A program made the position numbers and the translations under genes. Shown here piece by piece: positions 40,472-49,900 of a stretch of 64,000 nt of DNA. The DNA lies in the NCBI GenBank assembly GCA_964419545.1, contig CAYQQU010000004.1, positions 97,007 through 161,006 on the forward strand. Reading direction: 5' to 3'. The DNA comes from CAYQQU01 sp964419545. Its GTDB lineage: Bacteria > Bacteroidota > Bacteroidia > Chitinophagales > Saprospiraceae. Positions within the stretch are counted from its first letter, which is position 1. The number at the start of each line of letters is the position of its first letter. The notes beneath the pieces are model-generated. The model was not told where the DNA came from. It ran no database searches and worked only from the letters and a program-made list of their open reading frames with translations.

Positions 40472-40756
40472 AAGAATTCTCAATTTAAATGATAACAGCC
40501 CGTTATATAGTATTTTAAAAATAAAGGGACAACCCCGCAGGCTTTCCCGTTTATTTTATTTTCAATGCTTTTGGAAAACAAATTTTTTTCTTTTTAACAC
40601 ATAGGGCCCGAAATTTTTTCGGCAAAAGTAAAAAACAAAACGAATTAACAAAAGGAGTTTTTTTTACAAAAACAAAATCCCCAAAATTCAGGCCAAATGC
40701 GGGGCCTTTTTACCGGTATTGCATTTGCTTGGCAATTATAAAAAATTGCAAGTTAG

Positions 40757-41923
40757 TCATTTATAGTGTCCGATGATCTGGAACCGCTTTTTTTCGTACC
40801 CTTTGGGAAAACGGCCGATTGCTGACGAATTGACAGGCCCGGTAGGATCGCAAATAAAATAATTGCGGCCTGCGTACTTTATGGCGGGGCCGATTTCCTC
40901 GGTGAGGGCCACGGCGACGGTGAGGTGATCGGAAAAAGCGACGATGATCATCGGCAGGTCGAGCAGCTCACGCACCAGCGCGAAGAAAAGCGCCGAGCGG
41001 TCTTCACAATCGGAGTAAGGATGCAGGAAAACCTCGTCGGGGATCATCGGTTTGCTGTGGCCGAAATGCGCTTTGTCTTCGCGATAAGCAAAAGCGGACC
41101 GGGTAAAGCTCACCAGGATTGCCAGGGCTTCCGCGGTGGGGCGTTCGGCGATCAGGGGGCGCAGCTTCGGCAGCAGGGAGCGGGAAAGGGTGCCGGACAG
41201 CGGAATTTGCAAATACTGATCCTCCGCGATCAGGGGGTAGCCGTCCATCAGCGCGGCGATGTTGCGATCGGTTTCCAGTTCGAATCGAAAAATATCGCCC
41301 TGGTACATGAAGGATATTTCCCGGGTTTCGGTGAGCGGCGACAAGTCCGGCAGGCGCTCCAGCAGAAAGCGGAACGGACGGCCCCCGGGGTTGGGGGCAA
41401 AACTCAGCAGGTAGAGCGATTGCTTTGGGTCGGGCCGCTCCCGGATGCTGAAAAGGTTGACAAAAACCCGGCCGCGATCCTCGATCATCGGAGCTTCGTA
41501 AACGGTGTCTTCGCTGTAGACGTAAAGGAAGACCTCGCGCCCGAGCCAGGTCAGGCGCGTATCGAAGCCGGCCTGGGTGAGCAGGAACCAGCACGTCAGG
41601 TCGCGTTCCATCGGCTGGCTATCGGGCATCACCGCAGGAAGGGCGGCCCGCAGCAGGCGATAGAAGAGCCAGTCGTTCAGCTGCATGCGCCCGCGGTGGC
41701 GCAGCAGGTCGTCGAGCAAAAGCTGGTAAGGGCGGTCGGCCAGGCGGGAATAAAAATTCCGGAAGCCTTGTTCATCCGGTTTCGGAGCGGCGCCGATCAC
41801 CATTTCGGGATCGTAGCTGACGGAGAGGCGCTCCGAAAAAAAAGAGACGGCGACTTGCCGGGGCGCGCCGGCCGCGGGGCCGGCCAGAGCGCCGACTAGA
41901 AGGCAGAGCAGAATCCGGTACAT
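40757..41923 (-). CDS. Secreted transglutaminase-like superfamily protein
   Basis: The 388-residue protein starts with a signal peptide (MYRILLCLLVGALAGPAAGA). The C-terminal third contains the transglutaminase-like core with a Cys-His-Asp triad: cysteine in YSDCEDRSALFFALVREL (about residue 310), histidine in AFSDHLTVAVAL and aspartate in FICDPTGP. The N-terminal part is beta-rich (LTWLGREVFLYVYSEDT, ISFMYQGDIFRFELET) and resembles Bacteroidota DUF3857-type or periplasmic transglutaminase proteins only loosely. It probably acts as a periplasmic protease or crosslinking enzyme. No lipobox is visible. The substrate is unknown. The start chosen is the ATG beginning the signal; the frame extends 25 codons upstream without support. 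Confidence 0.75.
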   Translation of the reverse strand: MYRILLCLLVGALAGPAAGAPRQVAVSFFSERLSVSYDPEMVIGAAPKPDEQGFRNFYSRLADRPYQLLLDDLLRHRGRMQLNDWLFYRLLRAALPAVMPDSQPMERDLTCWFLLTQAGFDTRLTWLGREVFLYVYSEDTVYEAPMIEDRGRVFVNLFSIRERPDPKQSLYLLSFAPNPGGRPFRFLLERLPDLSPLTETREISFMYQGDIFRFELETDRNIAALMDGYPLIAEDQYLQIPLSGTLSRSLLPKLRPLIAERPTAEALAILVSFTRSAFAYREDKAHFGHSKPMIPDEVFLHPYSDCEDRSALFFALVRELLDLPMIIVAFSDHLTVAVALTEEIGPAIKYAGRNYFICDPTGPVNSSAIGRFPKGYEKKRFQIIGHYK

Positions 41924-42024
41924 GCAAAACGAGGGTTGGTCGAATAGAATACGTCCGGCGATCCGGAATATTGCCTCGTTCCGGAGAGAATACGGCATGC
42001 CACGGGGGCCGGTTCGATAAAAGA

Positions 42025-43089
42025 CTACAGGATCAGCATCGCATCGCCGTAGCTGAAGAAGTTGTATTCTTCCTTGATAGCCTGCTGGTAGGCTTCCATG
42101 ACGAGGTCGTACCCGCCGAAAGCACAGACCATGATCAGCAGGCTGGATTTGGGCAGGTGGAAATTGGTGATCATGGAATTGGGGATGTGGAAGTCGAAAG
42201 GCGGATAGATGAACAGGTTGGTCCAGCCCTCGCCCGCTTTCAGCATACCTTCGGCGGAGACGGAAGACTCGATGGTGCGCATCACCGTGGTGCCGACGGC
42301 GCAGACGTTGTGGCGTTCTTCTTTGGCCTTGTTCACCGTCTGGACGGCGTTCTCTGTGATCCGGTAAAACTCGGCGTCCATCTTGTGTTTCGAGAGGTCT
42401 TCCACGTCGATGCTGCGGAAAGTGCCCAGGCCGATGTGCAGGGTCAGTTCTGCGAATTCCACTCCTTTGATCTCCAGTCGCTTGAGCAGTTCCCGGCTGT
42501 AGTGCAGGCCGGCGGTGGGCGCAGCTACGGCGCCGATTTCCTTGGCGAAGACGGTCTGGAAACGTTCGCGGTCCAGCTCTTCCGCCGGGCGGTTGATGTA
42601 TTTCGGCAGGGGGGTGTTGCCCAGGCTGTAGAGCTCTTTCTGGAACTCTTCGTCGCTGCCGTCGTAGAGGAAGCGGATGGTGCGCCCGCGGGAGGTGGTG
42701 TTGTCGACGACTTCGGCGACGAGGATGTCGTTATCGTGTTCGTCGCTGAAATACAGTTTATTGCCCACCCGTATTTTGCGGGCGGGATCCACCAGCACAT
42801 CCCAGAGGCGCGATTCGGAATTCAGCTCCCGGAGCAGGAACACCTCGATCTTGGCGCCGGTCTTTTCCTTGCGGCCGTAAAGGCGGGCGGGGAATACCTT
42901 GGTATTGTTGAAGATCATGACGTCATCTTCGTCAAAATACTCGAGAACGTCTTTGAATATCTTGTGCTCGATCTTTCCCGTGTCGCGGTGGAGGACCATC
43001 AACCGGGATTCGTCCCGGTTTTTCGCAGGATACTGCGCGATGAGTTTTTTGGGTAATTCAAAAGCAAATTGTGACAGTTTAGTCCTCAT
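42025..43089 (-). CDS. queA: S-adenosylmethionine:tRNA ribosyltransferase-isomerase
   Basis: The 354-residue QueA transfers the ribosyl moiety of SAM to 7-aminomethyl-7-deazaguanine in tRNA, giving epoxyqueuosine. Family segments are present in order: FELPKKLIAQYPAKNRDESR, NNTKVFPARLYG, LRELNSESRLWDVLVDPARK, GNTPLPKYINRPAEELDRER, VAAPTAGLHYSRELLKRLE and TLHIGLGTFRSIDVEDLSKH. Near the end are GEGWTNLFIYP and NFHLPKSSLLIMVCAFGG. Length fits. Start MRTKLSQFAFEL is chosen over an ATG six codons earlier because a TATATTTG motif lies 26 bp upstream, which would make the earlier ATG nearly leaderless. Confidence 0.96.
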   Translation of the reverse strand: MRTKLSQFAFELPKKLIAQYPAKNRDESRLMVLHRDTGKIEHKIFKDVLEYFDEDDVMIFNNTKVFPARLYGRKEKTGAKIEVFLLRELNSESRLWDVLVDPARKIRVGNKLYFSDEHDNDILVAEVVDNTTSRGRTIRFLYDGSDEEFQKELYSLGNTPLPKYINRPAEELDRERFQTVFAKEIGAVAAPTAGLHYSRELLKRLEIKGVEFAELTLHIGLGTFRSIDVEDLSKHKMDAEFYRITENAVQTVNKAKEERHNVCAVGTTVMRTIESSVSAEGMLKAGEGWTNLFIYPPFDFHIPNSMITNFHLPKSSLLIMVCAFGGYDLVMEAYQQAIKEEYNFFSYGDAMLIL

Positions 43090-43114
43090 TCTCTTCAGCT
43101 TTTTCAATAAACGG

Positions 43115-43122
43115 CAAATATA
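43115..43122 (-). promoter_or_regulatory. Bacteroidota -7 promoter element of queA (TATATTTG)
   Basis: TATATTTG on the minus strand matches TAnnTTTG and lies 26 bp before the preferred ATG. A CAAA at 43137-43140 is too close for a standard -33 box. Confidence 0.5.
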
Positions 43123-43198
43123 GAAAATTATCCGAGCAAATAATTATACATGGATACGCTCATTTTTGTTTCTGAGGCCGAATACAATTTTGCCGGCG

Positions 43199-43206
43199 TA
43201 TATTTG
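43199..43206 (+). promoter_or_regulatory. Bacteroidota -7 promoter element of the ABC permease gene (TATATTTG)
   Basis: TATATTTG matches TAnnTTTG and lies 133 bp before the ATG at 43339. Together with the reverse-oriented copy for queA it forms a divergent promoter pair 77 bp apart. Confidence 0.5.
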
Positions 43207-43338
43207 CTTTTTCGTCTGGAGCCGGGAGCAAGACCGTTGGCAGATTTAAATGTGAAATTGATCGATAGTTTTTTTCCGGGCGGCGAGAAAACGTTTTTTT
43301 ACAGTCACTGTTCGAAATGTACTTATGGTAAAGTCGCT

Positions 43339-44592
43339 ATGATCGTATTACTGAAAATCTTCGCCGAGAGCGTCAGCCAGGCCCTGCAGCAACTGCGGGG
43401 CAATAAGTTGCGCAGTTTTCTTTCGCTGCTGGGCATTTCCATCGGCATCTTCTGCATCGTCGGCGTACTGGCGGCGGTGGATTCCCTGGAGGACAACGTG
43501 CGGGGCAGCGTTGAAAAGCTGGGCGACGACGTGGTGTATATCCAGAAAATTAAGTGGGGTGATCACGACGGCGACTGGCAGCGCTATCTGCGGCGGCCGA
43601 ATATCTCGTACGACGACTTTGAAGTGGTCAAAACGCGCGTCCGCTCGGCGGATATTTCAGCCTACGTCGTAGGCCTGGGCGCCCGCACCCTGAAATACCG
43701 TTCGAATAGCGTGGAAGGCGTAAGCCTGGAAGGAATCAGTTACGATTTCGGCGAGTTGTTTAAGCTGACTCCGGAGAAGGGGCGGTATTTCTCGCCCGCG
43801 GAGTATTATTTCGGGACCAATAAAGTCATTCTCGGGCACGATGTCGCCGAAGAGCTTTTCGGGCCGCTCGAACCGGTCGGGAAAACCGTCAAGATGAGCG
43901 GGCACCAGCTCGATATCATCGGCGTGCTGGAAAAGTCGGGCGACGACCTGATCAGCGTGATGGACTTCGACGAATCGGTGATCATCTCCTACGAGCTGGC
44001 CCGCAAGATCGCCAACCTCAAGCCCTCCAGCCCCTGGGGCAACTCTTCCATCATGGTGAAAGCAGCCGGGAATGCTTCCTTGCAACAGCTCAAAGACGAA
44101 GTGACCGGGATCCTGCGGGCGCAACGCCGGCTGAAGCCCCGCGAGGAAGACAACTTTTCGCTCAATACCCTTTCCATCATCTCCAATGCGCTCAACGATT
44201 TCTTCGGAGTGCTGAACATGTTGGGGATCTTTATCGGCGGTTTTGCCATTTTGGTGGGCATCTTCAGCGTGGCGAATATTATGTTCGTCTCCGTCAAAGA
44301 ACGCACCAGTATCGTCGGGGTGAAAAAAGCCCTCGGCGCCAAGCGCTACATGATCCTCCTCGAATTCCTCGTCGAATCCGTCATCCTCTGCCTTTTCGGC
44401 GGGGCCGCCGGCCTGGCCATCGTTTACCTGTGCCTGCAGATCCTTACCGGCGCCATCGATTTCGACCTGAATCTCTCCGCTTCCAATATCCTGCTGGGCG
44501 TGAGCTTGTCGGCCATCGTCGGCGTTCTGGCCGGCATGGTCCCGGCCGTACAGGCTTCCCGGATGGATCCGGTGGAGGCGATGCGGAAGTGA
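43339..44592 (+). CDS. MacB/FtsX-type ABC transporter permease
   Basis: This 417-residue inner-membrane protein has the MacB layout. The first membrane span (KLRSFLSLLGISIGIFCIVGVLAAVD, about residues 22-45) is followed by a large periplasmic core (about 50-280, SYDDFEVVKTRV to VTGILRAQRRLKPREEDNFS). Three C-terminal spans then contain the FtsX motif (GGFAILVGIFSVANIMFVSV, KERTSIVGVKKALGAK and the last span). Such permeases use ATP hydrolysis by a separate MacB-type ATPase to push substrates, often lipoproteins or antibiotics, through a periplasmic adaptor. No ATPase gene adjoins it here. Start MIVLLKIFAESV is chosen because the core begins there; the upstream frame has unrelated sequence. 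Confidence 0.9.
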   Translation: MIVLLKIFAESVSQALQQLRGNKLRSFLSLLGISIGIFCIVGVLAAVDSLEDNVRGSVEKLGDDVVYIQKIKWGDHDGDWQRYLRRPNISYDDFEVVKTRVRSADISAYVVGLGARTLKYRSNSVEGVSLEGISYDFGELFKLTPEKGRYFSPAEYYFGTNKVILGHDVAEELFGPLEPVGKTVKMSGHQLDIIGVLEKSGDDLISVMDFDESVIISYELARKIANLKPSSPWGNSSIMVKAAGNASLQQLKDEVTGILRAQRRLKPREEDNFSLNTLSIISNALNDFFGVLNMLGIFIGGFAILVGIFSVANIMFVSVKERTSIVGVKKALGAKRYMILLEFLVESVILCLFGGAAGLAIVYLCLQILTGAIDFDLNLSASNILLGVSLSAIVGVLAGMVPAVQASRMDPVEAMRK

Positions 44593-44619
44593 TGCGCCGG
44601 GCTGCCGGTCTATGACCTT

Positions 44620-44647
44620 CTGCTGTGCTCAGCGGCAGATATTTTTT
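44620..44647 (+). terminator. Weak terminator after the ABC permease gene
   Basis: CTGCTG and CAGCGGCAG can pair with a bulge, followed by ATATTTTTTG. It starts 28 bp after the permease stop. Confidence 0.4.
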
Positions 44648-44674
44648 GAAATCCGCCCGGGCTAAAGGTCAATA

Positions 44675-44728
44675 GGTTGAGGTTAAGGTTAAGGTTGAGG
44701 TTAAGGTTAAGGTTGAGGTTGAGGTTGA
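44675..44728. repeat. Nine-copy hexanucleotide array (GGTTGA/GGTTAA)
   Basis: Nine consecutive 6-bp units are present, five GGTTGA and four GGTTAA. The last two are shared with the start of the first 111-bp direct-repeat unit. The array lies in a gene-free region and is the kind of short tandem repeat that changes copy number easily. Confidence 0.9.
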
Positions 44729-44943
44729 GGGCTCCGCGGGTGCTTCCAATGAAGTTGAAGTGCTTGCTGGAGTGTACTTTACAAATTTAGGACGCCAAGG
44801 ATTTACCCGGATGAGAAGCAGACGGGCTAATAGGTTGAGGTTGAGGGCTCCGCGGGTGCTTCCAATGAAGTTGAAGTGCTGGCTGGTGTGTACTTTACAA
44901 ATTTAGGACGCCAAAGATTTACCCGGATGAGAAGCAGACGGGC
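44717..44943. repeat. Duplicated 111-bp unit, direct repeats offset by 116 bp
   Basis: The units at 44717-44827 and 44833-44943 both begin GGTTGAGGTTGAGGGCTCCG and contain CCAATGAAGTTGAAGTGCT, TGTACTTTACAAATTTAGGA and TTACCCGGATGAGAAGCAGA. They differ at only a few bases. No open reading frame spans them. The end of the second unit recurs inverted near 63.3 kb. Confidence 0.93.
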
Positions 44944-45011
44944 CAAAGACTAACTGCCCAAGCCCCCGAAAATTATTCAGCCAAAAACATACCGGATATC
45001 CACATATTTTT

Positions 45012-45366
45012 TATTTTTGTATAGGCGAAAATAATGTTCGACCCGGTAAAGTCGTCCAGATCGCACCTTTCGCACTAATCCCACACGGAGAAGCCACTCT
45101 CGCAATCCCACATCCCACTAGTGGTGTGTAACAAAAGGTCCTTGTGAAAAAATTTTGCTGATGGCCCGCTAAATGATCAATGTTCAGGGCTTAACAGTAG
45201 ATAAATCCATGAATGATCCGGGTTGGCCGCAACGATCCCTTTCCCTGCGAACGGGCCGGCCGTTGGCGATGAAATGATCTGTATTCCTAATTTTATAAAC
45301 AGCTATGAGAAAGCGGAATTAGAAACCTGTAACGGCCCGGAAGACCCTCGTCTGCCGGGCCTTTTT
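45012..45366 (+). ncRNA. Candidate small RNA transcription unit
   Basis: A TATTTTTG -7 motif (45012-45019) and an excellent terminator (45334-45366) enclose about 340 bases without a gene. Short self-complementary segments occur inside (GGGTTG-gccg-CAACGATC, AACGG-gccgg-CCGTT, CCACTAGTGG). No match to RNase P RNA, tmRNA or 6S RNA motifs was seen. This is a candidate only; the terminator could also stop read-through from the left. Confidence 0.3.
45334..45366 (+). terminator. Strong intrinsic terminator inside the gene-free region
   Basis: GGCCCGG-a-AGAC, loop CCTC, GTCT-g-CCGGGCC forms an 11-bp stem with one mismatch, followed at once by five Ts. No annotated gene ends before it. Confidence 0.8.
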
Positions 45367-45825
45367 GCGTGCGCCTGCGAAGGGGGAATGCCAGTCATCG
45401 GGTTGATTTTCTAATCAGGCGCTTTCGCGGGGATAAAAAATCGGTCTCATGCCGCCCGGTAAAGAAGAAAATTTTATCTTGCGTTGTCTTGCTCAATAAC
45501 GGCTGTAAGAACGGGAAAAGATTTCCGGGCAGCCCTTCCGGGTGCGATCCGCACCAATATCAGAAAAAGTTATCTGAACTTCTCTCTCATTTCATCTGAT
45601 CGAGCGCACGCGGGTGCGGCAACGACCGTTTCCTCCTTGTCGCATCCAATGCAAAAATAGTTTGAAAAAACAAGCAGGGAATTTGTCGGCCAATTCAGGC
45701 AAAGCCCTAAATTTGGCGTCGCTCCGCAAAAAGCCAGTTCCGAAGCCGGCCCCAATAGATAGGGAATTTTTTGATATTCAAATTGTTAAAATACTTTCTT
45801 CCAATATCTGGAAAATAAATTTTGC

Positions 45826-45833
45826 TAATTTTG
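45826..45833 (+). promoter_or_regulatory. Bacteroidota -7 promoter element of the PorP/SprF-like gene (TAATTTTG)
   Basis: TAATTTTG matches TAnnTTTG and lies 21 bp before the ATG. No matching -33 element was found. Confidence 0.5.
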
Positions 45834-45854
45834 GGCATCTCAAAAACACATCCC

Positions 45855-46811
45855 ATGGCAGGTATCCGTTTACTTCCAATCTTTTTACTGGTCAGCATTG
45901 TCTTGCAAGGTCAGCAGCTGTCGCTCTACACGCAGTACCGGGAGAATATGACCCTCATCAACCCGGCGGGCATGGAGAGCGATTTTCTGGCGTTCGGGCA
46001 AAACCTGACTTTCGGCGCTTCTTACCGGGCGCAGTGGGTAGGGCTGACCAACGGCCCGACCACGCAAACCATCCGCGCCTCTTACGTCAATAAGGAGAGC
46101 AACGGCGTATCCATCCTGGCCGGGGGCTTTTTGCTCAATGACCAGACCGGCCCCACCGGTTTTACCGGCTTATACGGCCGCATCGGCGGCGTCATTTCGC
46201 CCGACCCGCAATACAGCGGCCTGGCGGTGGCCATCAGCGCGGGCGCCGTGCAATACCGGGTCAACGCTTCGGAGATCCGGCTGCGCGACCAGGGCGACGT
46301 GGTGGGCACGCAAGACCAGTCGCAACTCTTCCCGGACGTCGGGGTGGGGCTCTTCTACTACCAGGCCTTGGGCGACAGCTGGCGCGATGCCGACATGATC
46401 TACGCGGGCGTTTCCGTACCGCAGGTCATCGGGCTCGACCTGACGTTCGAGAACGAGAACGGCGAGTTCTTCACCAAACGCGTGCAGCACTTTTACGGGC
46501 AATTCGGCTACATTAAGTTTTTCGACAACGACAGCTTCCTCGAACCTTCCGCCTGGGTCAAGTACGTGCAAGGCGCGCCGATCAACGTCGATTTTAACCT
46601 CCGGTACCAGCTGCCAAGCAGCATTTGGGTCGGTACGGGCATCTCAACAGCTAGCAATTTACACCTGGAAACAGGCTTTATGCTGGGCCGTAACGTCGGC
46701 TTCGACAGCAATATCCGGTTCGGCTATGGGTTTGATTATTCGTTCAGCTCGTTCGGCCCCACCGCCGGGACGACGCACGAGATCAACATCACCTTCGCGG
46801 TTGACCGATAA
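45855..46811 (+). CDS. PorP/SprF family type IX secretion membrane protein
   Basis: The 318-residue predicted outer-membrane beta-barrel has a signal peptide (MAGIRLLPIFLLVSIVLQGQ). The PorP/SprF N-terminus is QQLSLYTQYRENMTLINPAG, followed by FGASYRAQWVGLTNGPTTQT, then repeating amphipathic strands, and ending in DSNIRFGYGFDYSFS. PorP/SprF proteins work with T9SS cargo that carries type-B C-terminal domains, helping attach it to the cell surface. SprF serves SprB in Flavobacterium johnsoniae. The neighbour 138 bp downstream on the same strand is such a type-B cargo protein, so this is probably its dedicated partner. Start MAGIRLL begins the signal; an in-frame ATG 11 codons earlier would precede the promoter motif. 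Confidence 0.9.
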   Translation: MAGIRLLPIFLLVSIVLQGQQLSLYTQYRENMTLINPAGMESDFLAFGQNLTFGASYRAQWVGLTNGPTTQTIRASYVNKESNGVSILAGGFLLNDQTGPTGFTGLYGRIGGVISPDPQYSGLAVAISAGAVQYRVNASEIRLRDQGDVVGTQDQSQLFPDVGVGLFYYQALGDSWRDADMIYAGVSVPQVIGLDLTFENENGEFFTKRVQHFYGQFGYIKFFDNDSFLEPSAWVKYVQGAPINVDFNLRYQLPSSIWVGTGISTASNLHLETGFMLGRNVGFDSNIRFGYGFDYSFSSFGPTAGTTHEINITFAVDR

Positions 46812-46949
46812 ACGCATTTTGTTTGCATCACCTGTCAACAGAGCGCTTTTCCGGGTTCAACCCCCGCAACGCCCTCTGGATAAACGGTTAAAAAAATCCT
46901 GGTAAGTCCCATGAAAATGACTGCGGATCTATCCAAATCTAAACGTTTC

Positions 46950-49900
46950 ATGAAAAAGTTCCTCGCCTTTTTCTTTTTCGCTATGTCCTTATGCACCAGC
47001 GCCTGGGCGCAGCCCACCATCACCTTTTCCGACGCTGCTCCCTGCACCGACGAATCTTTCTGCGTGGACGTGTCGGTGGGTGACTTCACCGATATCGTCT
47101 CCATGGATTTTACCATCCAGTGGGATCCGGAAATCATGCAGTTCGACGCCGTTCAGGACTTCAACCTGACGGAGCTGGACCTCGGAGATTTCGACCTGAC
47201 CATGACCGCCGACGGCTTGCTCGGGCTGAGCTGGTCGGTTGACGATTGCGGGGGAATGGCTATGGGAGAGACGATCCTGCAAGACGGCACCGTAATTTTC
47301 CGGATCTGCTTCACCGCGCTGGGCGCCTACGGCGCTACTTCCGAGATCTCCGTACTCGATGATCCGGCGCCGGTGGTCACCCGCGAAAATACCGGCTGCG
47401 CCAACATTGGCCTGATCGACGCCCCGGGGCTGGTTTCCACCTGCGTGCGGCCTTTCCGCCTGTTCGCCTCCCAGGAAACAGGCACCTCGGGCAGCCTGGT
47501 CTGCGTCGACTTCTCCGTCAGCGGATTCGACGACCTGACCAGCATGCAGTTCTCCGCGGAATACGACCTGGCAGTGCTGGAGTTCTCCAATATCGTCAAC
47601 CCCGGCAACCTGCCCGGACTGGGCGGCAATATCGGCACGCCGCCCGACCTGGCGCCGGGAAGCATCTCCGTGGCCTGGACGTATGTCAATCCTTCCGATC
47701 CCGACGGCATATCGCTGCCCGATAGCACCATCATCTTTCAGGCTTGTTTCAATATCATCGGCGATTGTGAAACTTCATCACCGGTGAGCTTCACCGACCA
47801 GCCGACCGATATCGAAGTGACCAACACTGTCGTTTCCGGATTCCTGATCGATGTGTTCACTTTCGACGGACAGGTGACGGCCAACGATTGCGACCCCACC
47901 GGCATTCAGGTCAATGCCGATTGCGGGCCCGAAGTGGAACTGGGCGACAGCTTCTGCGTGGAAGTGACGGCGGGCGACAACTTCCAGAACGTCACCGACC
48001 TGAGCTACCTGATGGAATGGAACCCTTTCATCCTGGAATATACCGGCATCCAGAACTTCTTCACCGGCCTCGACGCCGGCGACTTTAACACCAACAATGT
48101 GGAAAACGGCCTGCTCCAGCTCAATTTCGAGAGCGAGCCGCTGCCGCCCGCCAACCTCAATGACGGGGATGTGCTCTACGAAGTGTGCTTCGACGTGGTC
48201 GGGCTGGGGGGCAACAGCCCGTTCAATTTCGTAACCAACGGCGCGGTCGGCCGCTCCAATAACGGCCCCAATATCGGCATCAACCCCGCCGACTGCCAGG
48301 TGCAGATCACGCAGCCCGAAGGCGTCGCGATCAACATCGGCAGCGCGGACGTGGAGTTCGCCCAGGAAGTCTGTATCGACGTGACCGTAGCCAATTTCGT
48401 ACTGGTCGACAGCCTCCGGTTTACCGTCGCCTGGGATCCCAACGTGCTGCAGTTTGAAAACTTCGACAATATCGACTGGCCCGGCCTTTCGCAATTGCAA
48501 GATATCTTCGTCAACGCCGACGCCGGCTTCTTTACCGTCGAATGGAATGACGGGACCATGCTTACCCTGGATGACGATCACGTGCTGTTCCAGACTTGCT
48601 TCACGGCCATCGGCGATCCCAGCGATTGCAGCCTCATCGAGGTGGTGGACATTCCCGTTAACGCGGAATCTACCTCGGAAGGCGTCACCTTGCCGGTTGC
48701 CGGTGCGGCGGGAGAGATCTGCACGCTCTTTCCCGAAGGATTTTACCTCGATATCGGCTCCACCTCCGGTCTGTGGCAGGATACGGCCTGCCTGACCTTT
48801 ACGGTAGCCGATTTCGACGATATCGAGGCGGCGCAGTTTTCCATCGGCTGGAACATCAACCAACTGGGTTGCCCCGAGATCGTCGACCCGGCCGTCGTTC
48901 CGGGCATCAACTTCGGCGTCGGTTCCTGTGCGGTCGGAGTGATCACCGTACAGTGGTTAAACGTCGGCGGCAATACACTGCCCGATTCTACGGTACTGTT
49001 CGAACTATGTTTTCCGCTGGTGGGCCCGCCCGACGGCTGCTATAACGTACAAATAAACGATACGCCTCTGCCGGCGGTGGAAATCTTCGGTGGAGACAGC
49101 GGCAGCCTCATCTCCGACGTCGGTCAGGTATGTATCGAAAACCGCCTCATCGTCGTCGATACCATCATCCAGCCGGCCAGCTGTCCCGACGCTGCTGACG
49201 GCAGCATCCGGCTGGTCGTAGAAGGCGGCAACCAGCCTATCGGGTATAGCTGGCAGACAATGCCTATGCAGTTTGACACCATCGCCCGCAACCTGCGGCC
49301 CGGGCCCATCGCAGTGACGATTTACGACTTTTCCTCGCCGGCGCTCATCCTCGTCGATACTTTCGAGATCCCGGTATTGCCCGGCGCGCCGGAAGTGATG
49401 CTGCCCGATACGCTGACCTTTGAGTGCGGCGGTCCCCTCACGCAGATTACCGGAACGGGCTCTACCGGAGCGGAATACAGCTATGAATGGCGCGGCCTGA
49501 CCGGCGGCCTTCCCTCACCGGATAACCTGCTGATCACTACCGTCAACCAGCCCGGGCTTTACGAGCTCCGGGTGACCAATGACGATTCGGGCTGCAGCGT
49601 CCGGGACACCATCCAGGTGCTGCCGGCCGAGTTCCCGGCCGCGGAAGCCGGCGACAATACCGAGCTCAACTGCAACGTGACTTCCCTGATGCTCGACGGT
49701 ACGGGCTCCGAACAGGGCCCCAACATCAGTTATGACTGGACGCCGCTCGGCGGGGGCGCCATCGACGACGGCGCCGATTCGCTCAACCCGACCGTTTCCA
49801 CGCCAGGGGTCTACCAGCTCGAAGTCACCAACGACGATACCAACTGTTCTTCCACCGATACCGTAGTCGTAGCGGACAATGCGGTCGCGCCCACCGCCTT

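Larger units (their letters stand above)
44951..45854. other. Gene-free remainder of the 1.2-kb intergenic region
   Basis: No supported protein-coding gene was found. It contains a promoter motif and an intrinsic terminator that could delimit a small RNA (annotated separately). The rest, 45367-45825, is AT-rich and without recognisable features until the promoter of the PorP/SprF-like gene. Several short open frames here have no family resemblance. Confidence 0.5.

Noticed and set aside
44675..44943. CRISPR-like array
   Set aside because: Units are 6-bp tandem repeats and a single 111-bp duplication without spacers, and no cas genes are near.
45223..45414. 63-codon open frame in the gene-free region
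   Set aside because: It runs straight through a strong terminator hairpin and has no recognisable product.
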